Shown: in pieces, positions 5,007-6,951 of the stretch
Layout: each line of letters starts with the position of its first letter
How positions within the stretch are numbered: position 1 is the stretch's first letter
Origin: DASQEH01 sp038239485
Lineage (GTDB): Bacteria > Actinomycetota > Actinomycetes > Propionibacteriales > Nocardioidaceae
Length of the DNA: 6,951 nucleotides
Direction of reading: 5' to 3'
Assembly (NCBI GenBank): GCA_038239485.1
Contig: JBBSET010000093.1
Coordinates: forward strand, 1 to 6,951
The notes under the pieces: model-generated
Database searches by the model: none
The model's input: the letters and a program-made list of their open reading frames with translations, nothing else
What the model was told of the DNA's origin: nothing
Made by a program: the position numbers and the translations under genes

Positions 5007-5786
5007 ATGAGCATTTCTCCCGATCCGGACCGATCCGGCAGCAACCGGGAGGCACTCGACCTCGGGTATGCGCGCCTCGACGTCGACCGCGCAGCTCGCA
5101 CCGGCGACCCCGAGGTGGTTTACGGCGGCGGCAAGTCGCCGGCCCAGGTCGTCGAGCTGCTCGACCACCTGCACCACGCACACCCTGATCGCGCCGTGCT
5201 CGCGACCAGGCTCAGCGACGAGGCGCTGGACGCTGTCGGCCGCGAGCTCCCGGCAGCCGCCCTCGACCGGGTCGCCCGGGCCGCGACCCTCGGCGAGCCG
5301 CCGGCGCCGAGAGGGTTGGTGACCGTCGTCTCGGCGGGTACGTCCGACGCCGGCGTCGCGGCCGAGGCCGCCTTGACCGCGAGGGTCTTCGGTGCCGGAA
5401 CGCAGCTCATCACCGACGTCGGTGTGGCCGGGCTCCATCGGGTGCTCGGCGTCCGAGACCGGCTCGCCGCGTCGGACTGCCTCGTCGTCGTCGCGGGGAT
5501 GGAAGGCGCGCTGCCGTCGGTCGTCGGCGGCCTCACCGGGGTGCCGCTGGTCGCCGTACCCACCAGCGTCGGCTACGGCGCATCGTTCGGCGGGGTCGCG
5601 GCGCTGCTGGCCATGCTCAACTCGTGTGCCCCCGGCGTCACGGTCGTCAACATCGACAACGGGTTCGGCGCCGGCGTCTTCGCGGCCCGGGTGGCCCGAA
5701 ACGCCGCACCTCGTCAGCACCCGCCAGTGTCAGCGCCGGCGCCGATACCGCCGGCCGCGGCATCATCGTCGGGAATTCTCCGGTGA
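5007..5786 (+). CDS. larB: Nickel pincer cofactor biosynthesis protein LarB
   Basis: LarB carries out the first step of nickel-pincer nucleotide synthesis: it carboxylates the pyridine ring of nicotinic acid adenine dinucleotide and releases AMP, giving a biscarboxylated mononucleotide. The 259-residue product has the LarB N-terminal signature around DPEVVYGGGKSP (34-45) and a PurE-like (AIR carboxylase) core with VVSAGTSD (107-114), DVGVAGLHR (137-145), VAGMEGALPSVVGGL (162-176), VPTSVGYGAS (184-193) and LNSCAPGVTVVNIDNGFGAG (204-223). Residues 231-259 form a Pro/Ala/Ser-rich tail that looks disordered and is probably not catalytic. The ATG at 5007 is supported by the -10 box 7 nt upstream; no strong Shine-Dalgarno is present. 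It overlaps larC by 4 nt, so the two are translated as one unit. Confidence 0.96.
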   Translation: MSISPDPDRSGSNREALDLGYARLDVDRAARTGDPEVVYGGGKSPAQVVELLDHLHHAHPDRAVLATRLSDEALDAVGRELPAAALDRVARAATLGEPPAPRGLVTVVSAGTSDAGVAAEAALTARVFGAGTQLITDVGVAGLHRVLGVRDRLAASDCLVVVAGMEGALPSVVGGLTGVPLVAVPTSVGYGASFGGVAALLAMLNSCAPGVTVVNIDNGFGAGVFAARVARNAAPRQHPPVSAPAPIPPAAASSSGILR

Positions 5787-6951
5787 TCGGCTGGCTCGAC
5801 GCCGGCTCTGGCGCGAGCGGCGACATGCTGCTGGCCGCGCTCGTCGATGCCGGAGCCGACGAGGCGGCCATCACCAGCGCGGTCGGGCGGGTCACACCTG
5901 AGCGCGTCGACGTGACGACCCAGCGGGTGCGACGCGGAGGCCTCGACGCCCTGCGGGTGCATATCGACATCGCCGAGTCCACGACCGCGCGCCGCCTCGA
6001 CGAGATTCTCGACCTGATCGTCGCCGCCGGGCTGAAGGAGGCCGTTGCACGCGATGCCGGCGCCGTGTTCACCCGGCTGGGCGAGGCCGAGGCCGCCGTA
6101 CACGGGATCGACGTCGGCCAGGTCCACTTCCACGAGGTCGGCGCCCTCGACGCCATCGCCGACATCGTGGGAGTCTGCGCCGGATTCGCCTCCCTCCGCC
6201 TCGACGCACTGCACTGCAGCCCGGTCGCTGTGGGGTCCGGCACGGTCTCGACCAGCCATGGCGATCTCAGCGTCCCGCCGCCGGCCGTGGCCAGCCTGCT
6301 CATCGGGGTGCCGACGTACGCAGGCGCGGCTGCGACCGAGCTGTGCACACCGACCGGGGCCGCGCTGCTGCGCCACTTCGTCACCCAATGGGGGTCTCAG
6401 CCGCCGATGGTGGTCGGCCGGATCGGCACCGGGGCCGGCGGGAGGGACCTCGCAGGCCATCCGAACGTCCTGCGCCTGTTCGTCGGTGCCGCGCACCAGG
6501 CCCCGGCCACGGCGGGCGCGGTCGTGGTGGAGACCAACGTCGACGACCTCGACCCCCGACTGTGGCCCGCCGTGCTCGAGCGGTTGCTGGCAACCGGGGC
6601 CAGCGACGCGTGGCTCACACCGATCCTGATGAAGAAGGGCCGACCCGCCCATACGCTCTCGGTGCTCGCGCCTGCCGACCGCGTCGCCGCCGTCCACGGC
6701 GTCATCTTCGCCGAGACGTCGGCGATCGGGCTGCGGGAGAGCGAGGTGGCGAAGGTGGCGCTCGAACGTGAGCTCAGCGAGGTCCACGTCGACGATCAGC
6801 GGATCGGCGTCAAGCTCGCCCGCCGTGCCGGCGTCGTGGTCAACGTGCAGCCCGAGTTCGAAGACGTTCGCGCGGCCGCTGCCGCCCTCGACCGGCCGGC
6901 GAAGGCCGTGCTGGCCGACGCGGTTGCCGCGGCGGCGCGGCTCTGGGGTAC
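5783..6951 (+). CDS. larC: Nickel pincer cofactor biosynthesis protein LarC (nickel insertion; 3' end outside window)
   Basis: LarC inserts nickel into the dithio-biscarboxylated pyridinium mononucleotide made by LarB and LarE, in a CTP-dependent cyclometallation. I translated the frame by hand from GTG 5783: 389 codons run to the window end without a stop. It shows the N-terminal signature LDAGSGASGDM (5-15), VHFHEVGALDAIADIVG (114-130), then ETNVDDLDP (250-258), LTPILMKKGRP (278-288), ETSAIGLRE (311-319) and VNVQPEFEDV (353-362). Family members are about 400-430 residues, so only a short C-terminal piece should be missing. Both halves are in one continuous frame, unlike Lactiplantibacillus plantarum, where larC1/larC2 are joined by ribosomal frameshifting. 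The GTG shares GTGA with the larB stop; GGGA at 5771-5774 is a plausible Shine-Dalgarno 8 nt upstream. larE is expected nearby but not seen. Confidence 0.95.
   Translation, partial: MIGWLDAGSGASGDMLLAALVDAGADEAAITSAVGRVTPERVDVTTQRVRRGGLDALRVHIDIAESTTARRLDEILDLIVAAGLKEAVARDAGAVFTRLGEAEAAVHGIDVGQVHFHEVGALDAIADIVGVCAGFASLRLDALHCSPVAVGSGTVSTSHGDLSVPPPAVASLLIGVPTYAGAAATELCTPTGAALLRHFVTQWGSQPPMVVGRIGTGAGGRDLAGHPNVLRLFVGAAHQAPATAGAVVVETNVDDLDPRLWPAVLERLLATGASDAWLTPILMKKGRPAHTLSVLAPADRVAAVHGVIFAETSAIGLRESEVAKVALERELSEVHVDDQRIGVKLARRAGVVVNVQPEFEDVRAAAAALDRPAKAVLADAVAAAARLWG

Noticed and set aside
3889..5010. 373-codon plus-strand frame opposite pheA
   Set aside because: Antisense to pheA with shadow-type composition; it ends in the pheA/larB promoter region.
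5714..6787. 357-codon minus-strand frame opposite larC
   Set aside because: The plus strand here encodes LarC, with signature motifs throughout. The opposite frame has no recognisable domain.

Overview
This window looks like chromosomal DNA from a high-GC Actinomycetota. The support is very strong G/C bias at third codon positions, frequent GTG starts (four of seven genes), and actinobacterial-type sequences for seryl-tRNA synthetase, prephenate dehydratase and a DUF4446 protein. A Nocardioidaceae/Propionibacteriales source is a guess from overall sequence flavour only. No RNA gene, insertion sequence, phage gene or CRISPR array is visible.

Layout. Bases 1-73 are almost pure G/C homopolymer and look like a contig-end artefact; they cut off a minus-strand HAD hydrolase whose readable part is 74-500. 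That gene follows serS (497-1771, minus) through a 4-nt GTGA overlap. A 124-bp divergent spacer (1772-1895) separates serS from a plus-strand fused PAP2 phosphatase/diacylglycerol kinase-like gene (1896-3467). A small DUF4446 membrane-protein gene follows (3543-4007, plus), converging on pheA (4039-4974, minus) across about 31 bp that hold GC hairpins. From a very short divergent region next to pheA, larB (5007-5786) and larC (5783 to the window end, incomplete) run on the plus strand, again joined by a GTGA overlap.

Roles. serS charges tRNA-Ser; pheA makes phenylpyruvate for phenylalanine; the PAP2/DAGK fusion probably handles lipid phosphates in the membrane; larB and larC are two of the three known biosynthetic genes of the nickel-pincer nucleotide cofactor used by LarA-type racemases and epimerases. 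larE and any larA homologue are not in the window and may lie beyond the right edge.

The most notable structure is regulatory. Three genes (serS, DUF4446, pheA) have the same TAGGCT hexamer exactly 6 nt before the chosen start, and larB has TAGATT 7 nt before its ATG. This is the arrangement expected of -10 boxes making leaderless mRNAs. By contrast, the PAP2/DAGK gene is preceded by a six-codon reading frame with a good Shine-Dalgarno, which ends in a GTGA overlap with its start. I see no wholly new biological system here.
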